From: Poecilobothrus nobilitatus
Taxonomy: Eukaryota > Arthropoda > Insecta > Diptera > Dolichopodidae
DNA length: 64,000 bases
Assembly: GCA_947095535.1 (NCBI GenBank)
Contig: OX352773.1
Span: 262,035,590-262,099,589 of the forward strand
Direction of reading: 5' to 3'
Of this stretch, positions 60,701-64,000 are shown in pieces; position 1 is the first letter of the stretch, and each line of letters opens with the position of its first letter. The notes beneath the pieces were generated by a model. That model did not search any database and had not been told where the DNA came from. It saw only the letters and a list, made by a program, of their open reading frames with translations. The translations under genes and the position numbers were made by a program.

Positions 60701-62172
60701 TGGAGCAAATCGGACAACCGCAAGTAGTAGTTTACTAGTGTACTTTTTAAGTTTTTTACGAATATTTCGTAACAGAAAAATTTGGTGAGAAAAATTATTA
60801 AGAAAAAGTTGTTACACAAGCAAAGAGGAACAACTTTGCCATAGAACATTTTTTGATCCGACTAACTTTAACTTTTATTTAATTTTTTTTTTAAGTCCAA
60901 ATTTCATACATATAACACGCCATATGAATTTATATGAACAATTTTTTTTTTGTTTTTTTTATATCTCTAAAAATTTATATACATACATATGTATGTTCTT
61001 ATATCTATGCCAATGCATATTATTTATTCATTTGTTGATATAAAATTAAAACGGTAAAATTTTTGTTAGCAGATTCAATATTAATCTTATGTTTGTTTTG
61101 TATTTGTTTACAGTTTTTATTATTTTTTACTTCTAATATTATTTTTTGAATGAAAAAAAAATCATGTACCTATCTACATTACAATAATAATAATAATAAA
61201 TGGATGTATGAATGAATGTACATATATTTTTACGATTTCATTGCTTATAATTATTTTTATTGAATAAAACAAAATGTTATTAAATCATTGGAAGTTATTT
61301 TGCTTTGATATAAGTTATTATGTAAAAAATCCTATAAATTTTGGCATTGTATTTTTTGTGTAGTGGCGGTCGGTCCTGTGGTTGAGACAGCTGATTTTTT
61401 TTATTTGAGGTTATATTTTGACTCCGTACCTAATGAAAGGTTATCATTTTTTTCTTTATATTATAAGAATTTCATTTCTTTTTATTCAGTATACAATTTA
61501 TTCTTTAGCTGAAAGTTAATTTCAAAATAATATAATAGGAACATAATATGAAATTATGCTTTTTTATGGTAAAGTTATGGTTTATAGTATGTAGTCGAAG
61601 AAAATCTCGATAGTTTTTGAAAGTTCATGGATGTATATGAAATCTGATTCCTTAGAGAAAACCGTATAAGTCTTTAATTTTTGAGATTACAGTCATAATT
61701 TATCATATAAATTTAAATGTTTTTTTTTTTATATATTCCCTTGCCACATAAATGTGATAGTGACTGTAAAATTTTTTTTTTTAATTTATTCCCCTGCCAC
61801 ATAAATATGACAAGGAAATTACACAGCCTTTCCTTTCTAAGTATGGCTGTAAATCGTAAGGGGTAATTATTCTTACGACGTATGTAGGATTCCAACTCCC
61901 ACCCACTTCCTCAGTGTATATAGAGTATTTTACTGTTATCGACTGTAAAATACTCTATAAACTGTTTTAGAATATTTTATACAGTATATACACTGTTATT
62001 GACTATATTACCGAAGTCTTAAATTTAAATTATTACTTTAAAATAATAATCTTATTGAAAACAATAATCAAAAATCAATCAAATTTTAAATATAAGAATT
62101 ATTTACCGTTCCAACAACAAATAAAATTGAGCCCAATAATCTAATACGTTTATCGAATCTCATCTCAAAGTA
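57760..62172 (-). CDS. SLC5 symporter unit D, exons 3 to stop (478 aa), 5' exons beyond the right edge
   Basis: Minus-strand exons 62172-62107, 60364-60313, 60219-60152, 59350-59196, 59113-58864, 58781-58401, 58307-58132, 58048-57760 join in frame with the same six conserved sizes, then 176 and 289 bp. Seen: YFEMRFDKRIRLLGSI, LPIVIYVPALAFNQ, VTGINIHIITP, GGLKAVVWTDVLQ, ANQVMMQRFL, CDPLKTK, SAALSSLSTGLNSLTAVFLED, FPTKPTSVEGCHY, an NYT site, the last TM and a 50-residue hydrophilic tail (SENHQNNVKNGESKFHD). Exon 6 uses the donor AAG|GTTAAT, weaker than its counterparts. Nothing like exons 1-2 appears at 62173-64000, so the start codon must lie outside the window. The 1.7-kb intron at 60365-62106 holds SINE and other repeats. 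As the rightmost unit it would sit next to the shared 5' exons if the three units form one gene. Confidence 0.87.
59351..60151 (-). other. Unit D intron of 0.8 kb
   Basis: Between the 155- and 68-bp exons. AT-rich filler; no repeat or exon recognised. Confidence 0.75.
60440..60900. repeat. Probable dispersed repeat with TG microsatellite
   Basis: Less AT-rich than its flanks, with atgtccgtctgtgtgtgtgt, a TG-rich run at 60570-60620, and phrases such as aatttttaacggt-like and gagcaaatcggacaaccgca that look like the consensus-like sequence of insect interspersed repeats. Only one copy in the window, so the call is tentative. Confidence 0.35.
61719..61935 (-). repeat. tRNA-derived SINE, copy 7, with a doubled 3' end
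   Basis: On the minus strand the head is eroded (the A-box region is lost near 61935), but CGTAAGAATAATTACCCCTT, CAGCCATACTTAGAAAGGAA and TTTCCTTGTCATATTTATGT are present. The terminal segment (CCACATAAAT on plus) occurs twice, at 61741-61753 and 61795-61807, each next to a T run, so one SINE tail seems to have joined another. Confidence 0.8.
61919..61959. repeat. 15-bp inverted repeat at the broken SINE end
   Basis: tatagagtattttac (61919-61933) and gtaaaatactctata (61945-61959) are exact reverse complements with an 11-base loop, just where SINE copy 7 loses its 5' part. Confidence 0.75.
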
Positions 62173-64000
62173 CTAAAAATATACAGGATAAAAATATATT
62201 ATATAAAATTTAAATATAAAAATTAAAATTAATTTTTATTTTTAATAATATTGAAAAATATTAAAATTATTACAATAAAATTAAAATCAATAAAACTAAA
62301 ATTGATTTTGAAAATGAAAATGTGTATTTCGCCAATTAAATAAATAAAAATATACATTATATAAAACTTAAAGGTAGGTATGTTAACGTAAAGGCTTATA
62401 ACTTAATAGCATTTAAGAATTTTTTTTTTTTATTTGATACTTACCCATATTTAAAAAAATTATTTCCATTTCTTTTAAACTTTTACTTATAAATACACTT
62501 TTGTAAACTTACAATTAGTAATAAATTGAGTTTTAATACTTTGTTTGTATTTAAATAAAAAAAAAAAATGTTTAGCTTTCCGAAATTCATAATGAAAGTT
62601 TTCTCCTTCAATCCGATAACAATCCTCACTGATTATCGTAAAGCTACGATGTTCTAATATATGAATCATTTTACAGCATTAAAAACAAAATAAAAACTGT
62701 TACTGAAAAATCTTAAAAATTTTTCAAATATTAGAAGGTAATCCAGAATAACATATACATATAAGTTTGGATAATGTTAAATAAGTTATTACCGAACAAC
62801 CCATCTTAGGAAAGCACTCCGCTAGTAGTCAGGAAAATTTCTTTTTAATTTTACTGTTTCAATACCTACTTATTTATTGAAATGTTTGTTCCTACAAGAT
62901 ATGTGTGACGATAATTTAATTATCCAGTTTAGTTTAGATTTAATCTAATTTAATTAGACAGGAAAAAACTTAAAGATGGAGGTTGAACAACAGATTATCG
63001 TAACGTACCTAATTTTTTTATATCACTATTTCAAAATGTGATAATCTCCGAAAAATTTAAATCAAATGTTTATAAGGTGGAAATATTGAAACTGTAAGAC
63101 GAAACGCAACAAATTGTCATCAAACTATGGTAGTTCACGAGAAGATCAACAAAATTCTAATAAAGTAAAGTAATTAATTGATTAGACTCATTTGACAAGA
63201 AAGAACAACGTTTATCTAAAGTGTGAAATCAACTTGTCAAACCATTTAGTAAAGAATTTAGAGGAACGAAAAAATTAAAAACCTTTAGCTATTTTTTTTT
63301 TTTTGTGCTGGAGCAGGTTACAAAGAATGAATGAACTCAAGTTAAAATTTTCCTGTTTACAAACAAATACCGTCAAATTTTGTTGCTTTTGAATTTAATA
63401 ATACATACACAAACAAAATTTTCACTTAACATTTTAGCAACAATTTAAATGGTAACAGTAATATGTCAAATATCTGATCTATTTAATTTTGGGATATACT
63501 TTACTTTAGATACATTGTAGGATTCCTTTTAAACTTTAGAGAAACTTTAGATATACCTTAGATAAAGTGATCAAACGCTATATGGGTTTAACTAAGTGAT
63601 GGGAACATTAAGGTTTTCAAAAAGCGCTTTAAAAATTTATTGGGACTACGGCTACTCTCTTTAAGTAAGTTTCCTCCATCAATTTTCAAAGGACATTTTG
63701 AGGCCCTTAGTGTTCCTATCGCTTAGTTGGGCTCATTCAACGTTTCATCACGTGATTTAAGGTATCTCTCAGTAAACTTTGTTCTTATTCATTAGATTAG
63801 ATTAGACTGTCATTCATATTTTAATGTTATTACTAAATAATATAAATTATTTAAATTCTGTCTTTTTCAATTTATTACCAAAAATTTAACTTTATTTTTT
63901 GAAAAAAAACAAATATTCTAAAAATAAAAACATTTTAACAAAATTTATAATACTTTTTACTACAATACTTATATCGAACATCTTTTCACGTATAGTACAG
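62173..64000. other. Right edge, upstream of unit D
   Basis: Expected to be an intron of the SLC5 gene. The minus-strand frame at 62487-62669 and the donor-like cttac at 62441 do not match SLC5 exon 1 or 2. Less AT-rich text at 63590-63790 was not identified. No supported exon. Confidence 0.55.

Noticed and set aside
62487..62669. Candidate exon 1 or 2 of SLC5 unit D
   Set aside because: The 60-residue minus-strand frame lacks the membrane helix and the STEIYLYG-type motif found in gene A exons 1-2.

Overview
This is a very AT-rich stretch of an animal nuclear genome, almost certainly an insect. The coding sequence is split by GT-AG introns, the introns and spacers are full of poly-A/T tracts and retroposon debris, and one gene encodes an arthropod-type crustacean cardioactive peptide (CCAP) receptor. 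I cannot fix the insect order from the sequence.

Layout. (1) Positions 1-27682, plus strand: a CCAP-receptor GPCR. Five coding exons (2296-2431, 14176-14373, 15837-16097, 22975-23266, 27445-27682) cover TM1 to the stop codon. The extracellular N-terminus is not recognisable in the window. Introns reach 11.7 kb and carry SINE, LINE and other repeat remnants. (2) 27683-38240: a 10.6-kb gene-free spacer with SINEs, one copy of a dispersed ~0.75-kb repeat and hairpins. (3) 38241-40384, minus strand: an unrecognised three-exon gene for a 538-residue protein with a coiled-coil-like centre, a Cys/His-rich patch and a very acidic tail. (4) 44041-47510, plus strand: a complete ten-exon, 591-residue SLC5-family sodium:solute symporter (monocarboxylate/multivitamin transporter-like), called gene A here. 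(5) 47634-62172, minus strand: three more SLC5 units (B 47634-50429, C 51838-54764, D 57760-62172), each homologous to exons 3-10 of gene A and each with its own stop.

Most interesting point. Units B, C and D are all intact from exon 3 to the stop, with exons of identical size and phase, yet I find no copy of exons 1-2 (which hold the start codon and first membrane helices) in front of B or C. The gaps there are only 1.4 and 3.0 kb. The front of D runs off the right edge. The simplest reading is one gene whose shared 5' exons lie beyond position 64000 and are spliced to any of three tandem 3' cassettes. Independent N-truncated duplicates are the alternative.

Repeats. At least seven copies of a tRNA-derived SINE occur, two with clear target-site duplications (17 bp and 10 bp). 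There is a second tRNA-like repeat, three sets of decayed non-LTR retrotransposon reverse-transcriptase fragments, and two dispersed-repeat families with two copies each. One of those copies ends about 95 bp before the start codon of gene A. Exon coordinates were set by hand from reading frame, splice dinucleotides and phase; no computation was run.
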